Shown: piece after piece, positions 43,414 through 52,304 of the stretch | Layout of the letters: every line of letters starts with the position of its first letter | How positions within the stretch are numbered: position 1 is the first letter of the stretch | DNA from: Haloarchaeobius sp. HME9146 | GTDB taxonomy: Archaea; Halobacteriota; Halobacteria; Halobacteriales; Natrialbaceae | Assembly: GCF_025399835.1 (NCBI RefSeq) | Contig: NZ_JAODVR010000001.1 | Location: 806,001 to 870,000, forward strand | Reading direction: 5' to 3' | DNA length: 64,000 bases | Notes under the pieces: model-generated | What the model saw: only the letters and a program-made list of their open reading frames with translations | Told to the model about the DNA's origin: nothing | Database searches by the model: none | Translations under genes and position numbers: made by a program

Positions 43414-43467
43414 GTCTCTTACCTGTCGTCCGGAATGGACGACCTGTCGGATAGTTCGTCGAGATAG

Positions 43468-43474
43468 TATAAAA
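43468..43474 (+). promoter_or_regulatory. TATA box before the gene at 43551
   Basis: TATAAAA, the best TATA match in the gap, predicts transcription from near 43496 and a leader of about 55 bases. A second AT-rich stretch (TAATTAATAC) directly precedes the ATG at 43551. Confidence 0.45.
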
Positions 43475-43550
43475 ACTCGCAGTCATGGTCTCGACGGCTG
43501 AGAATCGGGCAGGCATAGCTTCAAATCCTGACACTGCTAATTAATACAAA

Positions 43551-43937
43551 ATGCTACAAGAACGTGGCTCGGAGCTGGCGGACTACTGCGAACGGCGGGC
43601 CGGGGAGTACCACCGTGGCACGTTGGTGTACGACGACGACGGGTTCGAGCTGGTCCGTGTGCGCGACGACCTCCATCACCTGTTCGGTGCGGACGTCGTC
43701 GGCAAGGTCGTGGCTCATCTCCGACATCTGCACCGGCTTGAGGACGAGCGACCAGAGATTCCCGGGTTAGGCGAGTTCGAGTCCGGGGTGTACGCCTTCG
43801 CGGAGAGCATCGTGATCCACTTCGCGCTCGACGACGGGCAGGGCGTCGTCGTCGCCCTCGACCCCGAGGCGGGGAGTCAGTTGATGGGCTTCGTTCGCGA
43901 ATGCCGACAGGTGTTGCAGTCCATGTCGACCGCGTAG
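43551..43937 (+). CDS. Conserved haloarchaeal protein, 128 residues
   Basis: A soluble alpha-beta protein. The middle (GTLVYDDDGFELVRVRDDLH, then a His-rich helix VVAHLRHLHRLED) and the C-terminal half (VIHFALDDGQGVVVALDPEA) look conserved. It resembles an uncharacterised haloarchaeal family I recall as DUF7522; no active-site motif is evident. It stands alone with its own promoter. Confidence 0.7.
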   Translation: MLQERGSELADYCERRAGEYHRGTLVYDDDGFELVRVRDDLHHLFGADVVGKVVAHLRHLHRLEDERPEIPGLGEFESGVYAFAESIVIHFALDDGQGVVVALDPEAGSQLMGFVRECRQVLQSMSTA

Positions 43938-44091
43938 ACCGGTGCGAGGGGCCAGCACGCTCCGTGCGACCGCCGTCTGGTGGTTTGTCTTAATCGTGTG
44001 AGAATATACAATGGTATATAATCACTTAGTAATCCTCCTAATATCTGCAGACATAGATTCATATGTCTCTATTCCAGACTTCTACGTGAAC

Positions 44092-44283
44092 ATGTCCAGC
44101 GCCCCTGACACCTCGACACCAACGTGGAGCAACCCGAACGTCTGCCCGTTCTGCGGGACCGAACTCGCCGACCCCGGCGCAGGGTTCGTCGACCACCTCA
44201 CCGACAGTAACGACTGTAAGGACGGGTTCGAGATGTGGCGCGGCAACATCGCCGACGACATCGCTGGCGGCTGGTCCGGGTAA
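44092..44283 (+). CDS. Small zinc-finger protein (DUF7501-like), paralogue 2
   Basis: A 63-residue protein with CPFCGTEL and FVDHLTDSNDCKDGF, giving a C-C-H-C zinc site, and a C-terminal IADDIAGGWSG. It is paralogous to the protein encoded at 39042-39236. The ATG at 44092 is favoured by the paralogue's length; TTCATATG about 28 bases upstream may be the TATA box. The 150 bases before it are strikingly AT-rich (several TATATA-like sequences). Confidence 0.8.
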   Translation: MSSAPDTSTPTWSNPNVCPFCGTELADPGAGFVDHLTDSNDCKDGFEMWRGNIADDIAGGWSG

Positions 44284-44415
44284 TCGCGATTCGGTCGACG
44301 GCGGTTCTCTTCTTCACTTCTCTTCTGTATCTCTCCGCCACACGTCCAGCCATCGGCCCGGTCGGCTGGGCCAGCGAACGGTGCCCTGAATAGCCGGCCG
44401 GCCGTGGCCCGAGGT

Positions 44416-45132
44416 ATGCACCTTTCCGAGGCGACCTGGACGGACGTCCGCGACGTCGAGAGCGACGTGGCCATCCTCCCGGTCGGCAGTACCGAACAGC
44501 ACGGTCCGCACGCCCCGCTCGGAACCGACGCCCTGAGTGCCGCGGAGATCGCCGCACGCGCCGAAGAACGAGCCGACGAGGAGATAGTCGTCGCCCCCGT
44601 CGTCAGCGTCGGTGTCGCCGAGGAACACCGCCACTTCGACGGGACGCTGTGGGTCTCCGACGACACCTTCCGGGCGTACGTCTGCGAGACAATCGAGAGT
44701 CTCGCCCACCACGGGTTCGAACGAATCGCGGTCGTGAACGGGCACGGCGGGAACGCGGCCGCAGTGCGAGAGGTCTGTGCGCGGGTGACCCGCGACGAGA
44801 CGGCGTACGCGGTCCCCTACACGTGGTTCGACACGGTCGACAGCGACCTGCTGGCGAACCTCGGCCACGGTGGGCCCATCGAGACGAGCGTCGTGCAGGC
44901 CATCGACGCCTCGCTCGTCCACGAGGACCGCTTCGAGGAGGCCGCAGCCGGCGCTGGTGAGCGCTTCGGTGAGTGGGTGTCGGGCGTGAACATCGCCTAC
45001 GACTTCGCCGAGTTCGCCGAAAGTGGAAACGTCAAGGACCCGAGCGACGCCAGCGCCGAGCACGGCGAGGCGGTGCTCGACGACGCGGTGGCGAAGCTAC
45101 TCGACCTGCTGGACGCGATAGCTGACCGCTAG
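44416..45132 (+). CDS. Creatininase-family amidohydrolase
   Basis: A 238-residue protein with PVGSTEQHGPHAPLGTDA (metal ligands E27, H29 and D38), then VVNGHGGN and a Glu/His-rich GHGGPIETS segment. The family includes creatininase and the archaeal enzyme ArfB/MftE-like proteins that act in flavin and peptide-cofactor synthesis (2-amino-5-formylamino-6-ribosylamino-pyrimidinone deformylase). In archaea the ArfB role in riboflavin or F420 synthesis is plausible, but not decidable here. Start is the ATG at 44416. Confidence 0.83.
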   Translation: MHLSEATWTDVRDVESDVAILPVGSTEQHGPHAPLGTDALSAAEIAARAEERADEEIVVAPVVSVGVAEEHRHFDGTLWVSDDTFRAYVCETIESLAHHGFERIAVVNGHGGNAAAVREVCARVTRDETAYAVPYTWFDTVDSDLLANLGHGGPIETSVVQAIDASLVHEDRFEEAAAGAGERFGEWVSGVNIAYDFAEFAESGNVKDPSDASAEHGEAVLDDAVAKLLDLLDAIADR

Positions 45133-45156
45133 CGACCTGGTGGGAGACCGGGTCAC

Positions 45157-45618
45157 TCAGTCGTCGGCCGCCGCTTCTTCGGCTTCTGCCTCGTCGGCGT
45201 CGTCGGCCTCGTCCTCCGCGTCGTCCGCGGTGTGGGCGTCCTCCAGCGTGCTCCGGAGGCCGGGGATGGTGGAGGTGAGGGCACCGACCTGCTCGCCGGC
45301 GTCGCCGATGTCCTCGATGACGGTCTCGATCTGTTCGATCTCGGCTTCGAGGTCGTCCGAATCCTCGAAGGCGTCGGCGCGCTGGCCCATCATGAACCAC
45401 TTCTTGGCATCTCGGAGGTGGTCTTCCGCGTCGCCGGTGTCGAGTGCGGACCGCAACCCGTTCAACACGCCGAGGACGTTGTCGGCGCTGGTCTCCCACA
45501 CGTCGTCCGCGTCGGGCAGTTCGGCCCAGGCCTTCTCCAGGGAGGCCTCGACGTCCTCGCGCATCTCCGATGCCGCCTCGCCGAACAGCTCGTCGTCGTT
45601 CAGGGTCGATTGACTCAT
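45157..45618 (-). CDS. Conserved haloarchaeal protein (DUF5790-like)
   Basis: A 153-residue acidic helical protein. The N-terminus (SQSTLNDDELFGEAASEMRE) is the conserved part I recall from DUF5790; helices run through 15-115, with a coiled-coil-like EIEQIETVIEDIGDAGEQV. The last 25 residues are an Asp/Glu/Ala tail. Start is the ATG at 45616-45618; the longer frame is hydrophobic and unlike the family. Function unknown. Confidence 0.78.
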   Translation of the reverse strand: MSQSTLNDDELFGEAASEMREDVEASLEKAWAELPDADDVWETSADNVLGVLNGLRSALDTGDAEDHLRDAKKWFMMGQRADAFEDSDDLEAEIEQIETVIEDIGDAGEQVGALTSTIPGLRSTLEDAHTADDAEDEADDADEAEAEEAAADD

Positions 45619-45757
45619 ACCGGACCATTCGGTGCCCGATGGGTTAAATACCTGCCTCAAAGTGAAAGTGAAATCGGTTGCGACGGGGGCTGTCAGCACG
45701 GAATAGCACAGAGAAATCGAAACCAACTGTGTCCCCATCGAACCGATACGTTGCCGG

Positions 45758-46108
45758 TCAGTCGTCGGCGACCGAGTCCACCCGCATCATCGGGTAGTCG
45801 CCCTCCATCGACATACTGGTCTCGACCGTCGTGCCCTCGTACTCGATGGTCATCTCGATGTCGGCGAACCGGCCGGTGAACTCGGTGTACTCGGCGCTCT
45901 GGCCGGCGAGTTCGTCCGCGATGCGGTCGGTCCGCATGGTCACTCGGACGTCGACGCAGTGGGGCTGGTTCTCGATGGCCTCCTCCATGGCTCGCCCGAG
46001 GCTCTCGGCGCTCTCTGGGCTGACCGGTGTGCCCGCGAACTGGTGGTACAGCGTCCCGAACTTGATGCCCGCTTCGAAGCAGGCGGTCTCTCTGTCGGTC
46101 GGGTCCAT
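45758..46108 (-). CDS. mptD: Archaeal dihydroneopterin aldolase (MptD)
   Basis: A 116-residue protein with ACFEAGIKFGTLYHQFAGTP at the N-terminus and a C-terminal beta region (MSMEGDYPMMRVD), matching the short archaeal MptD/DUF372 family. It cleaves 7,8-dihydroneopterin to 6-hydroxymethyl-dihydropterin for folate or methanopterin-type cofactors, using a conserved glutamate and histidine. It is unrelated to bacterial FolB. Transcribed in the same direction as the BNR protein upstream. Confidence 0.85.
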   Translation of the reverse strand: MDPTDRETACFEAGIKFGTLYHQFAGTPVSPESAESLGRAMEEAIENQPHCVDVRVTMRTDRIADELAGQSAEYTEFTGRFADIEMTIEYEGTTVETSMSMEGDYPMMRVDSVADD

Positions 46109-46164
46109 GCTCGACGTGTCGGCGGCGGGGTGGAAGTCGGTTCGGGTTCTGCCCCGCGAACGTC

Positions 46165-47154
46165 TCAGGAGAGCGGTGCGACGTCGACCGTCCGGATGGT
46201 CGGGAGGTGGGGGCCGAGTTCGGTCCAGGTCGCTCCCCGGTCCGTGCTCACGACGAACTGGGCCTCCCGGCCGTAGTGGGTCGCGTGGAAGATGGTTCCG
46301 GGGTCGGTGGGATGGGTCGAGAGGAGGTTACAGCCGACGACAGAAGCCGGTGGGACCGCGCCGACGCTCGTCCAGGTCCGCCCACCGTCCTCGCTGGTCC
46401 AGAGCCCGGCCCTGTCGGTGTCCGGGTCCGGAATCGCATCGACGTACAGGCGGCCGTCCGGTCCCTGGACGAGCTCTTTCACGTACATGCCGTCGAACCG
46501 GTCGATGCGATGCCACGTTATCGTGTCCTCGCTCCAGAGCAACCCGCCGGTCGAGTCGTTCGCCGTCCCGGCGGTGACGATGACCCGGTCGTCGACCAGC
46601 ACGGTATCGTGGGCGTCGACCCCGGGCAGCGCGTCTTCCCATGTCTCGCCGCCGTCGTGGGAGAACACGACTGCGCCGTGTTCGACGGCCGCGACCAGCG
46701 TTTCGCCGGCGACCGTGATACCGTGAACGTGCCCGGCCGCGAACGGGTCGTGTCCGAACGACCACGTCTCGCGTGACGGGAGGGCTTCGAAGTCGCCTGC
46801 TCGCTCGAAGCCGTCGTCCTCGCCCGGGCGACCGTGGAACAGCCCTGGCGGTTCGGTCCCGACGTACACCGCGTCCGGATCGTCGGGGTCCCGGGTGACG
46901 CCCCACACCCACTCGTCGGCGAACCCGACGGTTCGGGCGCGGTCTCCGGCGTCGGTCACCCGGTGCAAGCCCCACCCGCGGAGCCCACAGCCGACCGTGG
47001 CGACGCTCGCGTCGTCGGGGTGGACCGAGACCTCGCGGACCGTCTCGCCCGCAAGTGACCGACCGACGCGTTCAGCCTGCCCGTCTGCGATATCGAAGGT
47101 GAACAGTCCGTCGTCGGTCCCGATGTAGACGCGGCATGGCCCGAGTGACTCCAT
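46165..47154 (-). CDS. BNR-repeat (sialidase-like beta-propeller) protein
   Basis: A 329-residue protein without signal peptide. It contains BNR/Asp-box repeats SHDGGETWED, SEDGGRTWTS and STDRGATWTE and related YVGT..GLF turns, giving a six- or seven-bladed propeller. These proteins include photosystem assembly factor Ycf48-like and glycosyl-hydrolase-like members; no catalytic residues for a sialidase are evident, so a binding or scaffold role is as likely. Common in haloarchaea. Confidence 0.82.
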   Translation of the reverse strand: MESLGPCRVYIGTDDGLFTFDIADGQAERVGRSLAGETVREVSVHPDDASVATVGCGLRGWGLHRVTDAGDRARTVGFADEWVWGVTRDPDDPDAVYVGTEPPGLFHGRPGEDDGFERAGDFEALPSRETWSFGHDPFAAGHVHGITVAGETLVAAVEHGAVVFSHDGGETWEDALPGVDAHDTVLVDDRVIVTAGTANDSTGGLLWSEDTITWHRIDRFDGMYVKELVQGPDGRLYVDAIPDPDTDRAGLWTSEDGGRTWTSVGAVPPASVVGCNLLSTHPTDPGTIFHATHYGREAQFVVSTDRGATWTELGPHLPTIRTVDVAPLS

Positions 47155-47301
47155 GTGCTACTTGTTACCGTGCGATTCGGATGTACGGCTGGCTTTGGTC
47201 GTCAGGGGGCGCTGCCTCCTGTTTCGAAACGGACAACAACGCGAAAGCGGTGCACGCGGAATCGCATCCTACTTACCACCCCCGACCCATTCACCAACCG
47301 A

Positions 47302-48060
47302 ATGGACGACACCGTTCTGCTCACCGGTGCAGGCGGCCGTGTCGGCAGCGCGATACTGGCCGACCTCGCGGCGGAGTACGACTGGCGACTGCTCGACCGT
47401 GACCCGCCGACCGACGAGTCGGCGTATCCCGGTGAGTTCGTCGTCGCGGACGTGAACGACGAGGAAGCCATCCGCGACGCGATGGACGGCGTCGACGCCG
47501 TCATCCACCTGGCGGGCGACCCACGCCCGGACGCCCCGTGGAAGTCCGTCCTCGAGAACAACATCGATGGCACCCACACCGTGATGAAGGCCGCCGTCGA
47601 CGCCGGGGTCGAGAAGTTCGTCTTCGCCTCCTCGAACCACGCCGTCGGCGCGTACGAGACCGAGGAACGCACCCCCGACATGTACCGCGCCCACGACGAG
47701 TTCCGCCTCGACGGCACGGAACTCCCCCGGCCGAAGAACGTCTACGGCGTCTCGAAGGCCACCGGTGAGACGCTCGGGCGCTACTTCCACGACATGCACG
47801 ACCTCTCGGTCGTCAACGTCCGCATCGGCAACCTCACCAAGGGCCACCCGCCGAAGGACTACGAGCGCGGGCAGGCGATGTGGCTCTCCTACCGGGACTG
47901 CGCGCACCTCTTCGACTGCTGTATCCAGGCCGACTACGGCTACGAGATCGTCTACGGTATCTCCGACAACGACCGGAAGTACTACTCCATCGACCGCGCC
48001 CGCGAGGTGCTGGGGTACGACCCACAGGACAACTCCGCGGAGTTCGCGGACGACGAGTAA
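47302..48060 (+). CDS. azf: NAD-dependent glucose-6-phosphate dehydrogenase (Azf-like)
   Basis: A 252-residue extended short-chain dehydrogenase. TGAGGRVGS at residues 8-16 is the NAD-binding loop, SSNHAVGAY holds the catalytic serine, and YGVSKATGE gives the Tyr-x3-Lys. It closely resembles the haloarchaeal Azf enzyme, which oxidises glucose-6-phosphate in the oxidative pentose phosphate route and is related to uronate dehydrogenases; the latter is the alternative. The ATG at 47302 is the first that keeps the Rossmann N-terminus. It abuts the DUF309 gene tail to tail. Confidence 0.82.
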   Translation: MDDTVLLTGAGGRVGSAILADLAAEYDWRLLDRDPPTDESAYPGEFVVADVNDEEAIRDAMDGVDAVIHLAGDPRPDAPWKSVLENNIDGTHTVMKAAVDAGVEKFVFASSNHAVGAYETEERTPDMYRAHDEFRLDGTELPRPKNVYGVSKATGETLGRYFHDMHDLSVVNVRIGNLTKGHPPKDYERGQAMWLSYRDCAHLFDCCIQADYGYEIVYGISDNDRKYYSIDRAREVLGYDPQDNSAEFADDE

Positions 48061-48678
48061 CTACCCGAACAGCCCGTCGACGTCCGATTCTCTGTGCTCG
48101 CGTTTCGAGACGTGTCCCTCGAGTCGCTGGTAGACCAGTCCACGGTTCTCGGGGTCGGCCACGAAGTCCCGGAGGAGACTCTCGAAGCGCCCGCCTTCGA
48201 CACCGTCGGCGCGGTCTTCCTCGGCGAACCGGACCGCACTCGTGAGCACCGCCTGGTCGTAGGGAGTGTCCTCGGCGTAGACCCGTGCCGCGACGGCGAT
48301 AGCCGCCATATCGAGGTCGTCGAACCCGACGACCGTCCCCTCGTGGGTCAGTTTCGGCCGGGACCGACGCTCGACGACTTCCGGGTCGGCTGCGACCGCG
48401 GCGAGGATGCGACGAACTCGCGGTACGTCGATACCCCGGTAGTCGTCGGGGAGACCGGTGAGGTAGTCACCCGCCGAGTCCGCGAGGCCGACACAGCCCT
48501 CCCAGTTGCCCTGGAAGGCGTGGTGGAACGCGGCCGTGAACTGGATGAGACCGTGGAGCAGTCGCTCGTCCTCGCTCCCCTCGGGCAGCTCGAGCCAGCG
48601 GTCCTCCCAGGCGTCGTGGGCGTCGTGGAGGTCGCCCGCGTTGTAGATCGCCAGCCCGGCACGCAGATACTCCCGCAT
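48061..48678 (-). CDS. DUF309-family protein
   Basis: A 205-residue protein. The N-terminal 100 residues carry the DUF309 helical motif (AIYNAGDLHDAHDAWEDRWL, then LLHGLIQFTAAFHHAFQGNWEGC). The C-terminal half is helical and acidic and is not recognised. The family (related to TTHA0068) has conserved His, Glu and Trp residues and no proven activity. Stop codon directly adjoins that of azf. Confidence 0.87.
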   Translation of the reverse strand: MREYLRAGLAIYNAGDLHDAHDAWEDRWLELPEGSEDERLLHGLIQFTAAFHHAFQGNWEGCVGLADSAGDYLTGLPDDYRGIDVPRVRRILAAVAADPEVVERRSRPKLTHEGTVVGFDDLDMAAIAVAARVYAEDTPYDQAVLTSAVRFAEEDRADGVEGGRFESLLRDFVADPENRGLVYQRLEGHVSKREHRESDVDGLFG

Positions 48679-48890
48679 GCCTGCCCTTCGGACACGAGTT
48701 CCAAAAAGACTGACTACTCGCCGGGTCTGTTGAGTCGCAAATCACCGAGTTCCGTGAGGGAAAGGTTCTAACACTGGCAATACCAGGTTTCCGTCACCCT
48801 TACCTTTCTTGCTACCTTACTGATAGACACAAGAGAACACACGACACAGAGATACCAGCGTGTAAACTCTCTTCCCGGAGGACACAAACG

Positions 48891-49130
48891 ATGGAGCACA
48901 GGCGAACGTGTGTCGCGTGCGGAACGCGATTCCATATGACCGGCAAGTACCACGGCAACTACTGCAGCGAATGCCACCACGAATGGCTCGACATCCAGCG
49001 CGAGCGCCCCTCGGACCCGCTTTCGGTTCCGAAACCGCGGCACCACTGGGGGTCCCGGCCGAGTCGGCCGGTGTGGGAGCCGCCAGAGCAGACAGATGCC
49101 GAGGTCGACGACGACGAGACCGAGGAGTGA
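48891..49130 (+). CDS. Small four-cysteine zinc protein
   Basis: A 79-residue protein with CVACGTRF (residues 7-14) and CSECHHEW (25-32), a compact zinc ribbon with GKYHGNY between. The rest is a Pro-rich, acidic tail. A GGAGG sequence is 12 bases before the ATG. Such small zinc-finger proteins are frequent in haloarchaea; role unknown. Confidence 0.68.
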   Translation: MEHRRTCVACGTRFHMTGKYHGNYCSECHHEWLDIQRERPSDPLSVPKPRHHWGSRPSRPVWEPPEQTDAEVDDDETEE

Positions 49131-49297
49131 GCTGACGGGCAGCTCCAGACGGTCGCACAGAGAACGCTCTGTCGACGTGGCTGCCGCTTTTCGGTGACGA
49201 CCCCGTGCCCGCTGCCGGTCGGCGCGGTTCTTCTGGTGGAGTGAATCGCTAGTAGAGCGTGTCCTGCTCGCTGGCTCAAATCTCCGGGTACGCATAA

Positions 49298-49348
49298 CCG
49301 AGAACGAAGCCGAGCGACACAGAGGTCGCTCGGCGTGTTAGTTCTCGG
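49298..49348. other. Long composite hairpin upstream of tRNA-Arg
   Basis: Inner stem of 10 bp (GCCGAGCGAC 49309-49318 with GTCGCTCGGC 49325-49334, 6-base loop) and outer stem of 8 bp (CCGAGAAC 49298-49305 with GTTCTCGG 49341-49348), all pairs perfect. On either strand it would be a very stable RNA hairpin. It sits in the 49131-49651 gap, which otherwise holds tRNA-Arg and a partial copy of it. Confidence 0.6.
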
Positions 49349-49356
49349 AAATGTAG

Positions 49357-49369
49357 CGTCCTGACGGAG
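49357..49369 (-). repeat. Partial copy of the tRNA-Arg 3' end
   Basis: CGTCCTGACGGAG is repeated at 49423-49435, the 3' end of tRNA-Arg; the preceding GAAATG is also shared with one-base changes. The two lie 66 bases apart, with a CCTACGC/GCGTAGG hairpin between. It may be a scar of an insertion at the tRNA. Confidence 0.5.
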
Positions 49370-49422
49370 TCCTACGCGAGCGAACGCGAGCGTAGGGCAA
49401 GTCAGGTCGTGAATGAAATGAA

Positions 49423-49495
49423 CGTCCTGACGGAGATTTGAACTCCGGTCCCTGGCTCCGCAAGCCAAGAGGATAGTCCACTACCCTATCAGGAC
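49423..49495 (-). tRNA. tRNA-Arg (GCG anticodon)
   Basis: 73 bases. Acceptor arms GTCCTGA/TCAGGAC with discriminator G; anticodon stem TTGGC/GCCAG (one wobble pair) with loop TTGCGGA, anticodon GCG; T arm CGGAG-TTCAAAT-CTCCG. No CCA and no intron. It decodes CGC and CGU. Confidence 0.93.
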
Positions 49496-49651
49496 TCAAT
49501 TACACGTACCGGGGAGAAGGATAAGAGGGTTACGATGTGTTCGTCCTCCGACCCCTGCGGACACGCCACACGATTCGCCGGAGGGAACCAAGCTGAAAAC
49601 GGATTTTCACCGTCCGAAAGGGATTTGAAATAAGGGGTTCTCTCTCCCCCT

Positions 49652-50149
49652 ATGAAGCGACGTGCGTTGTTGAAGCGGACGGCAGCCCTCGCTGCGACAG
49701 GGGCACTCGCCGGCTGTGTCGGCGACGATAGCCTCGGCGGTGTCGACGAGGAGACCGAGACGAAGACAGACACGCCGACGGGCACCCCGACGGCAGAACC
49801 CACCCCGAAACTGGAGTCACAGTCCATCGAGACCACGGACACCGGCTGTGGCTCCGAGGGGAATGCGAGCGTGAGCTTCGGGGATGCGGCCGTCGACGTG
49901 ACGGGGTCGGTCGTCGCGTCCACGCCGTGCCACGTCGCCGTGATGCAGGACGCGACGTTCGACACGGAATCGAAGACGCTCACCGTTACCGTCGGTGTGA
50001 AAGAGGACGGGTCCGATGCGTGCATGGAGTGTATCGGCGTCGTCGAGTACGCCGCGACCCTCGGATTCGCCGATGGGCTTCCCGAGACGGTCGAGGTCGT
50101 CCACGCGAGCCAGGGGAAGACGACGACCGTCACCACCACGTCGCGCTGA
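49652..50149 (+). CDS. Tat-type lipoprotein of unknown function
   Basis: A 165-residue protein with a twin-arginine signal (MKRRALLKRTAAL) and lipobox LAGC (C22), then a Thr/Pro-rich linker and a beta-rich domain of about 110 residues with four cysteines (near residues 68, 89, 125 and 128) that may form disulfides. Exposed on the cell surface. The family is unknown to me; many haloarchaeal species carry comparable small lipoproteins. Confidence 0.8.
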   Translation: MKRRALLKRTAALAATGALAGCVGDDSLGGVDEETETKTDTPTGTPTAEPTPKLESQSIETTDTGCGSEGNASVSFGDAAVDVTGSVVASTPCHVAVMQDATFDTESKTLTVTVGVKEDGSDACMECIGVVEYAATLGFADGLPETVEVVHASQGKTTTVTTTSR

Positions 50150-50338
50150 CAGGGCCAGCACGCCGTCGCCCTCGCGGTTGCGGGGACCTGCACACCCGCC
50201 CGAGACTTCTTGTAGCAGGGGGCGGCAAACGGCGGTGATGCACACGCACGACCGACCGACGGAATCGACAGACGAGAGCGGGGCCTCTCGGCAAGGACAA
50301 CGCTTAAGCGCGCCCCTTCCCTGCGAATTGATACGATT

Positions 50339-51793
50339 ATGGGCGCGATAGAGGACGTCTACGAAGACCTCGACGCCGAGGAAGTCACACTGGAGGAGTT
50401 CCGCGAGGCGGTCGAGGCCAAGGTCGAACAGATGGGGGGCCTCGCCGACGACGAGACGGCGGCGATGCTCATCGCCCACGAACTGGAGGACAAGGAGGTA
50501 AACGGCATCTCCGACATCAGTCCGGGGATGCAGGAGGTGAAGTTCATCGCCAAGGTGACCGCCATCGGCGAGACCCGCACCTTCGAGCGCGACGGTGACG
50601 ACCCCGACGGCAAGGTCGCGAACGTCGAGGTCGCCGACGAGAGCGGGTCGGTCCGGCTCTCGTTCTGGGACGAGCAGGCCGACGCCGCCGAGAACGAACT
50701 CGAAGTCGGGCAGGTCCTGCGAATCAAGGGCCGCCCGAAGGAGGGGTACAACGGCATCGAGGTCAGCGTCGACGAGGTCGAGGTCGACGACGACGCCGAG
50801 GTCGACGTGGAGATCCTCGACGCCTACCGCATCGAGGACCTCTCGCTCGGACTCTCCGACGTGAACCTCAAGGGACGCATCCTCGACACCGAGTCCATCC
50901 GCACCTTCGACCGTGACGACGGCTCGGAGGGCAAGGTCGCCAACATGGTGCTCGGTGACCCGACCGGTCGCATCCGCGTCACCATGTGGGACGGCCAGGC
51001 CGACACCGTCGAGGCAGTCGAGGCCGGCATGACCGTCGAGGTCGTCGACGGGTACGTGCGCGAGCGCGACGGCCAGCTCGAACTCCACGTCGGCGAGCGC
51101 GGAGCCATCGAGGAACTCGACGAGGACATCACCTACGAGCCCGAGAGCACGCCCATCGCCGACCTGGAGCTCGGGCAGACCGTCGATATCTCCGGTGTCA
51201 TCCGCTCGGCGGACCCGAAACGAACCTTCGACCGCGACGACGGCTCGGAGGGGCAGGTCCGCAACGTCCGCGTGCAGGACGACACCGACGACATCCGGGT
51301 CGCCCTGTGGGGTGACAAGGCTGACTACGACCTCGGGCCGGGCGACCGCGCCGCCTTCGCCGACGTCGAGATACAGGAGGGCTGGCAGGACGACCTCGAA
51401 GCGTCCGCTGGCTGGCGGTCGAGTGTGACGGTCCTCGACGACGACGCCGACACGTCCAGCAGTGCAAGCGCGGACGCGGGCGGTGGCGACGAGGCCGACC
51501 AGGCGACCGGGCTCGGCGCGTTCAGCGGTGACGAGGGCGCGAGCGAGAGCGGTGCGAGCGGCGGTGGCACCGAGACCGAGACTGCGAGCGCGTCCGGCGG
51601 CGCGACCGCGTCCCTGCAGGAGGAGGCCGTCGAGTTCACCGGGACCGTCGTGCAGGCGGGGAGCCCGGTCATCCTCGACAACGGTGAGGAGACGATGAGC
51701 GTCGAGACCGACGCCGACGTCCACCTCGGGCAGGAAGTGACCGCCCGCGGGTCGGTCTCGGATGGCGTCCTCGACGCGGACGACGTGTTCTGA
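50339..51793 (+). CDS. rpaC: RPA-like single-stranded DNA-binding protein (RpaC type)
   Basis: A 484-residue protein with an N-terminal helical segment (1-60) and three OB folds (about 65-160, 165-265 and 280-365) that share the pattern TF(E/D)RD(G/D)...GKVANV...(D)xTGxIR(V/L)xxW. A Ser/Gly/Ala-rich acidic linker (about 375-430) leads to a small fourth OB-like domain at the C-terminus. It protects single-stranded DNA in replication and repair. The standalone three-OB layout beside a histone and HDAC gene fits the haloarchaeal RpaC; that gene order is from memory. Confidence 0.88.
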   Translation: MGAIEDVYEDLDAEEVTLEEFREAVEAKVEQMGGLADDETAAMLIAHELEDKEVNGISDISPGMQEVKFIAKVTAIGETRTFERDGDDPDGKVANVEVADESGSVRLSFWDEQADAAENELEVGQVLRIKGRPKEGYNGIEVSVDEVEVDDDAEVDVEILDAYRIEDLSLGLSDVNLKGRILDTESIRTFDRDDGSEGKVANMVLGDPTGRIRVTMWDGQADTVEAVEAGMTVEVVDGYVRERDGQLELHVGERGAIEELDEDITYEPESTPIADLELGQTVDISGVIRSADPKRTFDRDDGSEGQVRNVRVQDDTDDIRVALWGDKADYDLGPGDRAAFADVEIQEGWQDDLEASAGWRSSVTVLDDDADTSSSASADAGGGDEADQATGLGAFSGDEGASESGASGGGTETETASASGGATASLQEEAVEFTGTVVQAGSPVILDNGEETMSVETDADVHLGQEVTARGSVSDGVLDADDVF

Positions 51794-51871
51794 GCGGGTC
51801 TTTCGACCTAACGCCGGCGATGAACGCGCCTACGGAAAACTACAAAGGGCCAGGATGATTCGTTTTCGCGT

Positions 51872-52303
51872 ATGAGCGTTGAGCTACCGTTCGCCCCGGT
51901 GGACTCCATCATCCGACGGAACGCAGGCGACCTCCGGGTCAGTGCAGACGCGGCCGAGGAGCTCGCCCGCCGGATTCAAGAACACGGCGCTATCCTCGCC
52001 GAGGACGCGGCCGAGGTCGCCACGGCGGACGGTCGAAAGACGCTGATGGCGGCGGACTTCGGGGTGGAGGCGGACATCGACAAGGACGAACTCGAACTGC
52101 CGGTCGCCCCGGTCGACCGCATCGCGCGCCTCAACATCGGCGACTCCTACCGGGTCTCGATGGACGCACGCGTCGCCCTCGCAGATATCCTGGAGGACTA
52201 CGCGGACAACGTCGCGGCCGCAGCGGCCAAACTCGCACGGCACGCCGACCGACGCACCATCAAGGGGGAGGACATCCAGACCTACTTCTCCCTGTTCGAA
52301 TGA
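51872..52303 (+). CDS. hstA: Archaeal histone, two fused histone folds
   Basis: A 143-residue double-histone protein: PFAPVDSIIRRNAGDLRVS starts the first fold, PVAPVDRIARLNIGDSYRVS the second (about residues 75-94). Each fold keeps the (L)PxAPVxRI start and the ADxGRKT/ADRRTIK loop end. Typical of haloarchaea, where the two folds pair within the chain. It is acidic overall, and residues that bind DNA in other histones are partly changed, so its role may be regulatory rather than packaging. It lies 78 bases after the RPA gene; its stop is 1 base before the deacetylase ATG. Confidence 0.95.
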   Translation: MSVELPFAPVDSIIRRNAGDLRVSADAAEELARRIQEHGAILAEDAAEVATADGRKTLMAADFGVEADIDKDELELPVAPVDRIARLNIGDSYRVSMDARVALADILEDYADNVAAAAAKLARHADRRTIKGEDIQTYFSLFE

Positions 52304-52304
52304 G

